The notes: generated by a model from the letters alone, not told the origin. A stretch of DNA of 64,000 nucleotides from UBA721 sp002705165 (GCA_045565995.1 JBJLEF010000001.1:992001-1056000), one strand, 5' to 3'. Positions 18,984 to 27,980 are shown, counted from the first letter of the stretch. Program-made: numbers and translations.

Positions 18984-20297
18984 TTACTTCAGTTCTTTAA
19001 TTTCAATGTTTCGGAATTGAACCGGATCATTGTGGCCAGCAAATCCGAAATGGCCTTCCAGAAGTTTCAATCCCGGGTGCTTCTTTAGAACTGCCGGATC
19101 TTTTATCAGTTCGGCTACATCTGCATCAAGAATCACCGCGCCATTGAGTTCGACTTTGATCTTTGTTCCCTGAACCGTCACTTCTTCATAGTTCCAGTTA
19201 CCGGCTTCATAAAGATATCCACGTGCAGCTGGGATCAGCCCATAAACGGAGCCATGATACTGGTAAGGAGCAAGCTTGCCTGGATACTGGGTATCCAGAA
19301 CCTGAAGTTCGGTCATGCCCTGATAAGCCGGGTTGCCACTTCCGGGGTAGCGGATTGCCAAACCATTGTTACCGGCCGCCGGCATTTTGATTTCCAGACG
19401 GACAACAAAGTCTTTGTACTTCTGTTCGGTATAAAGGTTTCCGCCTTTACCCTTTTGACACTGGATAGCGCCATCCACCACTTCGTATTCACTGACTGCC
19501 CCGGCCCAGCCTGATAGGTCTTTACCATTGAAGACCGATTTAAAACCCTTACTGGAGGATGATTCACGAAGAATCTTGTTGGCTTCATCTGAACCGATTT
19601 CACGAACGAAAACATTGCGCCAGCTAATTTCACCGCCGTGCGTCTGCAGCTGAATGGGCCCCTTCGGGAAAATGGGGCGGCTGCGGTCGAAGTAGTTCTC
19701 CATAATTGCGTTATCGACAACCATCTTGCCATTCAGCCACACACTAGTGCGAGCTCCAATCTGGCGAATCTTGAAACTGTTCCATTCACCAAAAGCTTTG
19801 TCGGCAAGTACTAAAGGATCTTTCCCTTTCGCTCCTTTACTATTGTTCCAAAGACCTCCGGATCCTTTGTCACCGCCGATAGCGAATTTCTTTTCGTCGG
19901 TGGAATCCCAAATCTGAACCTGAGGTACTGCTTTGAGATAAATACCGCTATCAGCACCGGCTACGGTTTTATAGTCAATCATCAACTCGTAGTTTGTAAA
20001 TTCCGCTTCACTTGTCAGATACAGCCCGTAACCGTCATTGACGAGAATCCCCTCTTTCACTGACCAGTGTTGGTTAATATCTTTGCGGCTTTCTTTTTTG
20101 TAGGCTGCCTGTTCCTCTTCGGTCATCGACCAAAGGGTTTCCGGATTTTTCGTTGACCATCCATACCAACCGTCAACATCTTTGCCATTGAATAGAGCTT
20201 TCCAGCCTTTCGGTGGAACATTTAACTCGCCGGCAAATGCAGGAGCAGCAATGAATGCTGCCAGAGTCAGCGAAAGGATTGTCTTTTGAAGTCTCAA
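18984..20297 (-). CDS. Tandem DUF1080 protein (3-keto-disaccharide hydrolase family), likely TTG start
   Basis: Two DUF1080 jelly-roll domains are in one secreted chain. The first starts at 'GWKALFNGKDVDGWYGWS' and the second at 'GFKSVFNGKDLSGWAGAV', each with the following 'GxL/Ixxx..F.(N/D)' strand pattern and ending in 'RNVFVREI' or 'RNIEIKEL'. DUF1080 members include hydrolases of 3-keto-disaccharides, which act after a sugar C3 oxidation. The ATG-initiated frame starts at 20342, but a GGAG motif at 20306-20309 lies 8 bases before a TTG at 20297 that begins directly with a signal peptide ('RLQKTILSLTLAAFIAAPAFA'), so the TTG start is preferred. Neighbours are the alpha/beta hydrolase and a DUF1501 gene. 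No Gfo/Idh-type sugar oxidase is in the window. Confidence 0.87.
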   Translation of the reverse strand: MRLQKTILSLTLAAFIAAPAFAGELNVPPKGWKALFNGKDVDGWYGWSTKNPETLWSMTEEEQAAYKKESRKDINQHWSVKEGILVNDGYGLYLTSEAEFTNYELMIDYKTVAGADSGIYLKAVPQVQIWDSTDEKKFAIGGDKGSGGLWNNSKGAKGKDPLVLADKAFGEWNSFKIRQIGARTSVWLNGKMVVDNAIMENYFDRSRPIFPKGPIQLQTHGGEISWRNVFVREIGSDEANKILRESSSSKGFKSVFNGKDLSGWAGAVSEYEVVDGAIQCQKGKGGNLYTEQKYKDFVVRLEIKMPAAGNNGLAIRYPGSGNPAYQGMTELQVLDTQYPGKLAPYQYHGSVYGLIPAARGYLYEAGNWNYEEVTVQGTKIKVELNGAVILDADVAELIKDPAVLKKHPGLKLLEGHFGFAGHNDPVQFRNIEIKELK

Positions 20298-20427
20298 GGG
20301 ATTATCTCCGCAAAGGGGTGGTCTATTGATTTTGATAAGCACTTATCCTAAACCGTCTGCGGAGTGAATTCCACGTTTAGGTAAAAGAATTTCCGAGTTC
20401 CATGCGATCCCCGTCTTAGCGCTGATA

Positions 20428-21915
20428 CTAAGCAATTATCTCGTCGATTAACTGCCCGTGGACATCCGTCAACCGGCGATCGATACCATTGTTACGAACC
20501 GTGAGTCGCTTGTGATCGATGCCTAGTAAGTGAAGCATCGTAGCATGAATGTCATAGACTTGGGTCGGGTTTTCTCGGTCCAACGGCTTGAAGCCCCACT
20601 GATCTGATTCACCCGCAGTAACGCCACCTTTGGTGCCACCTCCGCAAAGCCAATTTGTAAAGACAAATGGATTATGATCACGCCCTTTACTTCCCTGACT
20701 ACTAGGCATACGACCAAATTCAGTTGTCCAAAGTACCAAAGTATCTTTAAGCATATCGCGTTGTTTAAGATCTTTGATCAACGCCGCTGTTCCAATCGCC
20801 ATACCCTTTGCAAGTGGGCCATGATCTCGCGAGATATCTTCGTGACTATCCCAGTTTCGGCGAGGAAATCCGTTATCATTCCCGGACCAGATTTGGACAA
20901 ACCTAACGCCCTTTTCCAAGAGCCGCCTGGCAATCAGACATTTGCGACCAAAATACTCTGCTTCTTCAGGGATATTAATCTCCGGACCATAGGTGCCGCC
21001 TTCATTTTCCAGACCGTACATTTTCCGGATATGGGCGGGCTCTTTGGAAATGTCCAGAACTTCGGGAGCACTCAACTGCATGCGTGCTGCTAATTCATAA
21101 CTTTCAATGCGAGCATCTAGGCGTGAGTCTCCCGGACGCTGATCGGCATATTTCTTATTAATTCGATTAAGCAACTGTAAACCGCTTTGTTCACCTTCGG
21201 TGGTAATAAATCTGGCTCGTGCGGTTAGATTCTCAATCGGGTTCTCACGTTGTGGGAAAATGGTTGTCCCCTGACTGCTTGCCGGCAGAAATGCAGAGCC
21301 CCAATTTTTAGGCCCGTTAGATGCGTATCCACGATGATCCGGCAAGACGACAAATGTTGGCAGATTGTCGTTAATACTTCCCAATGCATAACTGATCCAC
21401 GATCCCATCCCCGGGAATCCTGGCCGTTGAAAGCCCGTTGCCTGCAAATAGGTCGCCTGACTATGAACACCGGTCTTGCCAACCAGATTGTGGATAAAGG
21501 CCATGTCGTCCACCACTTCACCAAGCGGAGAGACTGCATCGCTCAAATACTTGCCTGACTCGCCATAGGGGCGGAACTGAAAATAGGACTTAGTCCAGGG
21601 TCCGGCTCCATTCTGAAACAACTCGACTTTCTCACCAAAGTCGGACGGTTCACCATGGTGCTCATCAAGCCAGGGTTTGTAATCCCACAAATCTATATGA
21701 CTGGCTGCTCCAGACATAAAGAGTTGGATAACACGCTTCGCTTTCGGTGGATGATGAAGCACTCCGCCCAAGGCCCCATTGGCCGCCCTGGCTGCCAATG
21801 GATCTGCCCCCAGCATGGATGCCAGCGCTATTCCTCCCAAACCGCCACCTGAGTTCCAAAGAAACTCGCGCCGGGAAGGTTTTAATATCGGTGGGTTAGG
21901 ACTGTGATTCATCAT
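20428..21915 (-). CDS. DUF1501 protein (GRDHN subtype), partner of the adjacent PSCyt1 protein
   Basis: The frame opens at 21978, but that start would overlap the upstream gene by 46 bases and give an odd N-terminus. ATG at 21915 leaves a 17-base gap and yields a conventional Tat leader: 'KPSRREFLWNSGGGLGGIAL'. The roughly 495-residue product has the DUF1501 core 'QLFMSGAASHIDLWDYKP' and, near the end, 'TTEFGRMPSSQGSKGRDHN' followed by 'PFVFTNWLCGGGTKGG'. Subtype and context match the 7801 copy: both follow a PSCyt1-DUF1549-DUF1553 gene directly. Function is unknown but certainly exported; the pair probably forms a functional unit. Confidence 0.92.
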   Translation of the reverse strand: MMNHSPNPPILKPSRREFLWNSGGGLGGIALASMLGADPLAARAANGALGGVLHHPPKAKRVIQLFMSGAASHIDLWDYKPWLDEHHGEPSDFGEKVELFQNGAGPWTKSYFQFRPYGESGKYLSDAVSPLGEVVDDMAFIHNLVGKTGVHSQATYLQATGFQRPGFPGMGSWISYALGSINDNLPTFVVLPDHRGYASNGPKNWGSAFLPASSQGTTIFPQRENPIENLTARARFITTEGEQSGLQLLNRINKKYADQRPGDSRLDARIESYELAARMQLSAPEVLDISKEPAHIRKMYGLENEGGTYGPEINIPEEAEYFGRKCLIARRLLEKGVRFVQIWSGNDNGFPRRNWDSHEDISRDHGPLAKGMAIGTAALIKDLKQRDMLKDTLVLWTTEFGRMPSSQGSKGRDHNPFVFTNWLCGGGTKGGVTAGESDQWGFKPLDRENPTQVYDIHATMLHLLGIDHKRLTVRNNGIDRRLTDVHGQLIDEIIA

Positions 21916-21932
21916 ACTTTTCGCCAGAAGGC

Positions 21933-24900
21933 TTAATCCACAAAAACAAATTCGTGCAAGTTGTAAAGCAAGCGGCAAAGGTTTTCCAGGCCGTGCTGCT
22001 GGGCATACGCCAACAATTCAGACTGCTCAGCCGTTGACGGCAACCGTCCCGTTAAACGGGAAAATGCCTGGGTTACCTGATCCACCGGCGTTGCTTGGGT
22101 TGCCTGCAAATCACTTGCAAAGTGCTGGGCCAATGCCAGATTGAATTTATTGTTTAGTAACGCCAATGCCTGAATCGATGTTAAAGTTTCAACTCGCAAA
22201 GGCGTGCTCTTAGAAGAATCAGCACAATCTAAAATGGTCATGAACGGGTCTGGCTGGCTGCGAACAATGAAGCGATATACGCTTCGCCGATGACTCGCTA
22301 CATCGTTGGGATCATGCAAATGATATTCGTAATGCGGAGAGTGTTGAGGATGTTCAAGTTTGAAAAGGTAATAACCCGGGCCGCCCATCTGGTTATTTAG
22401 TCGGCCGCTCACCTGCAAAATTGAATCGCGAATTTCTTCCGCTGATAGTTTCCGGCGGTTCATTCGCCAGAGATATTGATTTCCGCTATCGATCTGACTG
22501 TTCGCCGCGTGATGTTTTGAAGCCTGACGATAGGTTGAACTCAGTAAAATCAACCGATGGATATTCTTAAACGACTGCCCTTGATCGCGGAACTCTAGAG
22601 CTAGCCAGTCCAGCAACTCCGGATGCGTCGGCAATTGCCCCATTCGTCCAAGATCGTTCGGCGTAGTAACAATGCCTTGCCCAAAGTGATACAGCCAAAT
22701 TCGATTCACAATACTTCGCCAGGTCAACGGCTGATCTTTTCGAACAATCCATTCCGCTAGAGCAACCCGGCGATCGCCTTCCGTATGCGTCTCTTCAAGT
22801 TGAAAGGTGCCGTCCGGATCAAGCAACGGAATGGTTCCCGGTTCGGTAGCCTGCCGCTCCTGACGAATGTCACCTCGATGCAGAACTTTAATCGGACGGG
22901 GCTTACCCATGGTCGGTTTGAAATTAGCCATCGCAACAAATTCTGTCGCTGCCGCAAACACCATCCGGCCTCGTGGCAGGCCGGCTAGTTCTTTTGTCAT
23001 CGCGGCTTTTTTTGCAGTGATTTCCTGCTTTCGTTTCTTTCGCTCCGAGGTATTCGCCCCGACGATTAACTGCTCTGCATCTACCAGCATAGATGCCCAT
23101 TGCTGTGTTTTGGCAATATCTACCGGGACAGGCCATTTCCCATCCGTGAGATTTTTACGCGCCCACCGAGTAGGCGCTTCAATCGAGGAAGACGCTGACA
23201 CTTGTTTCTGCTTAGCTACGTTCGTTCCATCCGCCGTCAAAGCTTCCAGCTCTGAAATAGCAAACATGGGCGTGCCGTTGCGGTCATACAGCTTATTCAC
23301 GGTCAATCGAATATATCTTGCTGAAACCTGTTGGGTCGCCGCGTAGTACGCGATACCAATATTGGGGTAATCTGCCTGAGTTTCATCCGCAATCAGGGTC
23401 GAGGATTTAAATGTCGGATCTTCAGAGACTTCGATCTTAAAACGAACAGGAAATCCAAATCCATTACCAATTCCACCAAAGTCATCGCTGCAGGGATGCA
23501 ATCGGATTTCAGCGAATTCCTCTGACTTGCCAAGATCCACCTGCACCCATTGCGTATCCGTGGTTGTCTTTTGCATGGCCGTGTGAAAACCATAGGCATC
23601 GTCGCGCTGGTCTAACGCTGTGAATGATTTCAGCTTATCGGACTCGGCGATGGCTGCTTTGTAGGCGGGGCCTGCTTCGTCTTCAATCTCCTGCTGCAAA
23701 GCTGCTAAGTTATCGGTCGCTTCACTAATCGACTGCTCAAGTACTTTCTTGCGTGCCGCCACCGCAGGGTCTTCGCCATAGAGACGATCGGCCTTATCCA
23801 CCGCCGCAAAAATTGACTGCAAATTGAAATAGTGCTGTTGGGTGATGGCATCGAATTTGTGATTATGACAACGCGCACACTGTACCGTGGTACTAACAAA
23901 CGTGTTCATCGCATTGGTAACCATTTCGTCACGGTCAATATACCTGGCTATACGACCATCAATCTTTGTTTCCGGTACTTCAACATGCCCAATAAAATCC
24001 CACGGGCCTGCGGCAATGAACCCCAGACCTAGAATGCCATCCGGGGCACCAGGAAACAACTGATCGCCCGCCAGTTGTTCTCGCACAAATCGGGTATACG
24101 ACTTGTCGTGATTGAAGCTGCGAACGACGTAGTCACGGTAGGGCCATGCATTAGGGCGTAACTTGTCTTTGTCGTATCCGGCGGTATCGGCATATTTGAC
24201 AACATCCAGCCAGTGCCTTGCCCAGCGTTCTCCATAAGCGGGAGATGCCAGAAGCTGGTTGATCAGCTTTTCATAAGCGAGTGGATCGTCTGAACTAACA
24301 AATTCCGCCACCTGTGACGGTGTGGGTGGAAGCCCCAATAAATCGTAATACACGCGTCGGACGAGCGTCCGTCGATCGGCAGCCGCTGACGGCTCAAGCC
24401 CTTTCTCCAAAAGCTTCGCAAGAACAAAAGCATCAATGGGGTTTTCAATCTCGAAACGATTAGCAAAAGGATTCTCAATCGCTGGAACAGTTTGGCGCTC
24501 TAGAGAATTCCAAGACCACCAGTCTGTGCTTTGAATGGCCGGCTCTTCGATTACATAATCTTCTGGCCAAAAAGCTCCGCTTTGAATCCAGGAAGCAAGG
24601 ACCTCGATTTCTTCCTGCTTCAATGGCTCCCGATCCTTTGGCATCTCCGGTGGATCGTTACCAGCGGGCTTTAGGACCGCAAGAAGATGGCTGGACTTCG
24701 GGTCACCTGGCTCAATATATCCAGACTCAAGAACGTCTGCTTTGGTCTGTATCGCAAAGTCGCCTTTACGATCCTCTGAGTTATGACAGGCAAAACAATG
24801 CTTTTGCAAAATTGGAGCAACATCTTGCTGAAACGATGCGTCTACTGATCTCTCTACGCCGACGGATGGCGACGAAATGCTCAATAGAATAAAGCAAATC

Positions 24901-24938
24901 AAGAATTTCTGGCAAGCGTGCATCATACTTTTTAGCAT
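21933..24938 (-). CDS. PSCyt1-DUF1549-DUF1553 protein with inserted discoidin-like domain
   Basis: The frame can start at 24983, but that overlaps the MFS gene. ATG at 24938 removes the overlap, is preceded by a GAGAAG stretch and starts a signal peptide ('MHACQKFLICFILLSISS'), so it is preferred (about 1001 residues). In order: PSCyt1 with 'CFACHN', a DUF1549 region ('RRVYYDLLGLPPTPSQVAE', 'ERWARHWLDVVKYADTAG') with the second motif 'CARCHNHKFDAITQQHYF', a coiled linker, an F5/8 type C (discoidin)-like domain marked by 'WVQVDLGKSEEFAEIRLHP' and 'ARYIRLTVNKLYDRNG', then DUF1553 ('WRSIVNRIWLYHFGQGI'). Discoidin domains bind carbohydrate or other ligands, so this member may target a glycan. It precedes a DUF1501 partner. 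Confidence 0.92.
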   Translation of the reverse strand: MLKSMMHACQKFLICFILLSISSPSVGVERSVDASFQQDVAPILQKHCFACHNSEDRKGDFAIQTKADVLESGYIEPGDPKSSHLLAVLKPAGNDPPEMPKDREPLKQEEIEVLASWIQSGAFWPEDYVIEEPAIQSTDWWSWNSLERQTVPAIENPFANRFEIENPIDAFVLAKLLEKGLEPSAAADRRTLVRRVYYDLLGLPPTPSQVAEFVSSDDPLAYEKLINQLLASPAYGERWARHWLDVVKYADTAGYDKDKLRPNAWPYRDYVVRSFNHDKSYTRFVREQLAGDQLFPGAPDGILGLGFIAAGPWDFIGHVEVPETKIDGRIARYIDRDEMVTNAMNTFVSTTVQCARCHNHKFDAITQQHYFNLQSIFAAVDKADRLYGEDPAVAARKKVLEQSISEATDNLAALQQEIEDEAGPAYKAAIAESDKLKSFTALDQRDDAYGFHTAMQKTTTDTQWVQVDLGKSEEFAEIRLHPCSDDFGGIGNGFGFPVRFKIEVSEDPTFKSSTLIADETQADYPNIGIAYYAATQQVSARYIRLTVNKLYDRNGTPMFAISELEALTADGTNVAKQKQVSASSSIEAPTRWARKNLTDGKWPVPVDIAKTQQWASMLVDAEQLIVGANTSERKKRKQEITAKKAAMTKELAGLPRGRMVFAAATEFVAMANFKPTMGKPRPIKVLHRGDIRQERQATEPGTIPLLDPDGTFQLEETHTEGDRRVALAEWIVRKDQPLTWRSIVNRIWLYHFGQGIVTTPNDLGRMGQLPTHPELLDWLALEFRDQGQSFKNIHRLILLSSTYRQASKHHAANSQIDSGNQYLWRMNRRKLSAEEIRDSILQVSGRLNNQMGGPGYYLFKLEHPQHSPHYEYHLHDPNDVASHRRSVYRFIVRSQPDPFMTILDCADSSKSTPLRVETLTSIQALALLNNKFNLALAQHFASDLQATQATPVDQVTQAFSRLTGRLPSTAEQSELLAYAQQHGLENLCRLLYNLHEFVFVD

Positions 24939-24954
24939 ACCACAACTTCTCGGC

Positions 24955-26319
24955 TTATCCAGAAACGATCGCCTCTTCTTCACTAATACGTTCAGTCACG
25001 TCCTCACGTCGCACATAGATCAGCAAAGACAGAATGACAATGTTAAAAATTCCCATCGCGATAAAGGAATGGGCAGCGCCAAAAATACGTTCAACATCTC
25101 CAGCCATTAGGTTTCCAAGCACATGACCAACATTTGACAATGTCATAAAAATCGTAAACATTGTGGCGCTGGAACTGGTCCATGACAACGCCATTGATTC
25201 GGCTAAATAATTGACGACAAAAATCGCCAATAAAACCTTATACCCAACCACATACAGCCAAACAATATGATTATCCCAGTACCCGTCTGCTGCCCAGTCG
25301 GTGGGATAGGAATTGCCCCAGTAATCGGAGCCTAATGCAAACAAGATAGAAACTAAACCATAACCCCCCATGCCAAGAATCATCATCTTCTTTCGGCCAA
25401 ATCTATCCCCGAGAAATCCAAAAAGAACCGCTGAAATTGCTTCCGGCACATAGGAGTAGCCCATCACAACGCTGGTGTGCGTCGAACTCCAGCCGATCTG
25501 TTGATTACAGATTGTCTTTAAAATGGTCTCCATCACTCCCCAGCCAATCAAACTCAGCAGCACAATCATAAAGAAGAACATTGTTGTCCGCATGGAAAAG
25601 CCGCGGAGAACATCATGCAGGATCTCCCCTATACTACGATGTCTCATCTGCCTCGAGGGTTCCAGTTCGGAAGATCCATAAACATCCCATGGAAATCGTT
25701 TATCACCCTGACGTTCTACCAACAGCAAGGGCACTAGCATGATCAACAACAGGACAATGATCTGCGCCGCTACCGCGCCTTGTATCCCATATTGGTCCAT
25801 GATCGTTGCCAAAACGCCAGCACCGAGAGCCATCCCAAGAAGTTTACTGGCCCACATAGCGCCGTTTACAGCGCCTTGCTCATTCTCTGAAAGCAGGTCC
25901 ACCGCGAGGGCATCAGAAACAACATCCTGTAACACCGCAAAAACGTTATGCACGAAGAAAACCCACAGCAGAAGATCTGCCGACCGTTCAATGTCTATTT
26001 CCTCACCAACCATATAGGGTTCAGCAAAATAGATCCCTACTAACGTCAGTGCCATCAACATCTGAGCCATGACGATCCAAGGTCGTCGTCGACCAAAACC
26101 CCTAAATTGTAAAGAATCGATAATGGGAGCCCAGATGACTTTAAACGTCCAGGGTAGCAGCGCAAATGCGGTCAATTCGCCAACGCGCTGCGTGCTTAGC
26201 CCCATTCCCGAGAGGTAATTAGCCATCGTGATAGTCATAAAACCATACGGTACACCCTGAGCAAAATAAAGAATGCAAAGAGTGCATACGCGTTGGGTTC
26301 TACTGTCTGCTAATGCCAT
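24955..26319 (-). CDS. MFS transporter, AmpG-like
   Basis: The 454-residue polytopic membrane protein has about 12 predicted helices, a central cytoplasmic loop near residues 195-225 and the MFS loop motif 'FGFLGDRFGRKKMMILG' in the second half. The N-terminus 'LYFAQGVPYGFMTITMANYLSG' and 'WTFKVIWAPIIDSLQ' resemble AmpG/SLC33-type permeases that import anhydromuropeptides or related amino sugars. It starts 9 bases after the SMP-30-like gene and ends just before the discoidin-bearing PSCyt1 gene, so it probably belongs to that operon and imports a breakdown product across the inner membrane. The substrate is inferred from family resemblance only; a generic sugar or peptide carrier is possible. 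Confidence 0.87.
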   Translation of the reverse strand: MALADSRTQRVCTLCILYFAQGVPYGFMTITMANYLSGMGLSTQRVGELTAFALLPWTFKVIWAPIIDSLQFRGFGRRRPWIVMAQMLMALTLVGIYFAEPYMVGEEIDIERSADLLLWVFFVHNVFAVLQDVVSDALAVDLLSENEQGAVNGAMWASKLLGMALGAGVLATIMDQYGIQGAVAAQIIVLLLIMLVPLLLVERQGDKRFPWDVYGSSELEPSRQMRHRSIGEILHDVLRGFSMRTTMFFFMIVLLSLIGWGVMETILKTICNQQIGWSSTHTSVVMGYSYVPEAISAVLFGFLGDRFGRKKMMILGMGGYGLVSILFALGSDYWGNSYPTDWAADGYWDNHIVWLYVVGYKVLLAIFVVNYLAESMALSWTSSSATMFTIFMTLSNVGHVLGNLMAGDVERIFGAAHSFIAMGIFNIVILSLLIYVRREDVTERISEEEAIVSG

Positions 26320-26328
26320 TTATTTTCC

Positions 26329-27360
26329 TTAGCAAAGTGCTTTACCCCGGATCCTTGTCGGGATCGCCAGTAGCTTTGTTCCGCACGTGACAAACAGAGT
26401 CTTTAGGTTTTTGCCGCCGAAAGTACAGTTAGTAATGGTGTCTTCCGGAGTTTCGCGAAACGCTAGGATCTTACCTTGCGGTGAAATAACGTGAATACCG
26501 GGTTTCGTGTCGAGTGTCTCACTTGTCTTGCGAGTGGCGTGAAGACCGGCGGCAACATATAAGTTACCCTTTGCATCTATTGCCATGCCATCGCCACTGC
26601 GTCCAGGATAAAAATCAATCACGATTTTCTCATCCACCAGCTTTCCATCTTCGGTGATCTCATAGCTGCGAATATCGCGATGATACTCAGCATCCGGATG
26701 CGCTTCGATAAGATAGAGCTTCCTACCGTTCGGTGATGTCACCAAACCGTTGGGCATGTGAATGTCGGGCCAGGCAAGAACCTGCTCGAGGCTGCCGTCA
26801 GGATCAAGTCGATAAACAGCGTTCACGTTCCCTTTAGCTGGGTCGTCTGCTCCCGGACGCGAAGAAAAGAAAAGACGGCCTTGGTAATCAAAACACAGAT
26901 CATTGGGAGACGCCAGAGGAAACGAATTAAATTCGCTGGCCAGAACCGTTATCTCACCGCTCTTCCAATCGGTACGTGTCACGCAGCCGGCGCGCACTAA
27001 CTTGGGGCTTCCCGACACACCTCCACCTCCGCCTTCGCAGGCCCAGAGATTTCCTGCACTGTCAAAATGCAGGCCGTTGGCGTGATTGCTATTTTCACGA
27101 TAAACCGACAGTTTTCGGCCGTCCCATTTGAGGATTTTTCCGGCCGGAACATTGGTAAAGTACAACGCTCCATTTCCCCAGGCCGGCCCTTCGGTAAAGA
27201 CTTTGTCATCTTCGATGGTTGCCAAAACGTCAATGTCACCTAGATAACGATCCGTATTCAAATCGCTATAGTCCGCTGCTTTCATCGACGACGCTGTAGA
27301 AAGAAGGGCAGAGGCGCCGAGAATTCCAAGTGTCTGCCTGCGATTTACCTGATGAATCAT
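26329..27360 (-). CDS. SMP-30/gluconolactonase-like exported protein
   Basis: The 343-residue six-bladed propeller protein carries the metal ligands of the SMP-30/gluconolactonase family: Glu in 'VFTEGPAWGNG', Asn in 'LASPNDLCFDYQG' and Asp in 'SGDGMAIDAKGNLYVA'. It begins 'MIHQVNRRQTLGILGASALL', a twin-arginine-like signal, so it probably works in the periplasm as a sugar lactonase. A strong AGGAGG ribosome site ends 9 bases before ATG. The same sequence can fold with bases just before the start (GAGGA pairing with TCCTC), which might reduce initiation. It is the first gene after the intrinsic terminator that ends the atpE transcript and heads the run into the MFS and PSCyt1/DUF1501 genes. 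Lactone substrate not determined. Confidence 0.9.
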   Translation of the reverse strand: MIHQVNRRQTLGILGASALLSTASSMKAADYSDLNTDRYLGDIDVLATIEDDKVFTEGPAWGNGALYFTNVPAGKILKWDGRKLSVYRENSNHANGLHFDSAGNLWACEGGGGGVSGSPKLVRAGCVTRTDWKSGEITVLASEFNSFPLASPNDLCFDYQGRLFFSSRPGADDPAKGNVNAVYRLDPDGSLEQVLAWPDIHMPNGLVTSPNGRKLYLIEAHPDAEYHRDIRSYEITEDGKLVDEKIVIDFYPGRSGDGMAIDAKGNLYVAAGLHATRKTSETLDTKPGIHVISPQGKILAFRETPEDTITNCTFGGKNLKTLFVTCGTKLLAIPTRIRGKALC

Positions 27361-27447
27361 GAGGACCTTCCTCCTGGTGGTTAGCGATCCGCCCCCGCAG
27401 AGGGTTTGGTATTCGGATTATAGAATAGATCACCCACCACCGCGCAT

Positions 27448-27480
27448 AAAAAACAGCCTGTATAAATACAGGCTGTTTCT
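27448..27480 (-). terminator. Intrinsic terminator downstream of atpE
   Basis: Arms at 27451-27463 (AAACAGCCTGTAT) and 27466-27478 (ATACAGGCTGTTT) are perfect complements. On the minus strand the hairpin is followed by a run of six T, the classic rho-independent form. It begins about 35 bases after the atpE stop and would separate atpE from the SMP-30-like gene. Confidence 0.9.
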
Positions 27481-27513
27481 TGTTCAGTGTGTTATGTTGC
27501 TTTTGGGCAAAGC

Positions 27514-27804
27514 TTAGCCCATGCAAATAACGAGTGCGAAGAAGGTAAAACCTTCAATCAGGGCAGCAGCAATAATCATTGCTGTCTGAATCTGACCCGC
27601 TTTTTCTGGCTGGCGAGCCATGCCTTCGAATGCACCAGCGGCCAATTTACCGATACCAGCAGCGGCACCAATAGTAACCAGTCCAGCACCAAAAGCGCCA
27701 GAGAATTCAATAAGGGCCTGACCACCATCCTGTGCAAATACAGGGGAAGCCAAAACAAGCAGGGCACCTAGGCTCCACATTGCTAATTTAGCTAATTTGT
27801 TCAC
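27514..27804 (-). CDS. atpE: ATP synthase F0 subunit c, stand-alone gene
   Basis: The 96-residue protein is the proteolipid c subunit that forms the membrane rotor ring. It has two helices: 'GAGLVTIGAAAGIGKLAAG' and 'TAMIIAAALIEGFTFFALVI'. The conserved polar loop 'ARQPE' is at residues 63-67 and the ion-carrying carboxylate is Glu84. The residue after Glu84 is Gly, and Lys53 occupies the place of the Gln seen in sodium-coupled rings, so proton coupling is likely. The first 24 residues ('MNKLAKLAMWSLGALLVLAS' then PVFA) look like a cleavable signal peptide, an N-terminal extension beyond the compact c subunit. Translation starts at GTG with AGGAG 8 bases upstream. No other ATP synthase gene is in the window: neighbours are a sugar ABC operon and an SMP-30-like gene. 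Confidence 0.93.
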   Translation of the reverse strand: MNKLAKLAMWSLGALLVLASPVFAQDGGQALIEFSGAFGAGLVTIGAAAGIGKLAAGAFEGMARQPEKAGQIQTAMIIAAALIEGFTFFALVICMG

Positions 27805-27965
27805 GGAATTATCTCCTACAATCTAACGTCTAGACGTGACTCATGAGTGTGGCGGATCAGGCCACGAGTCAACATTACGAATATTCTTAATTCTGTTTCC
27901 AACCTAGGTTTGCAGGGAAAAAATACTCCTTGCGAACGGTTTGTTCTTTGGTTGAAACCAATAGC

Positions 27966-27980
27966 CTATTGTGACAATAG
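27966..27980. promoter_or_regulatory. 15-base palindrome, possible operator
   Basis: CTATTGTGACAATAG is a perfect inverted repeat, with 7-base arms around one central base. It lies in the 247-base gap between the ABC permease stop and the atpE start, about 160 bases before the atpE GTG. Its AT-rich arms and lack of a T-run argue against a terminator. A minus-strand TTGACG overlaps the region just upstream. A dimeric regulator site is plausible but unproven. Confidence 0.35.

Noticed and set aside
20298..20342. Upstream ATG start of the DUF1080 gene
   Set aside because: It would add 15 polar residues before the signal peptide, while the TTG at 20297 has a well-placed GGAG.
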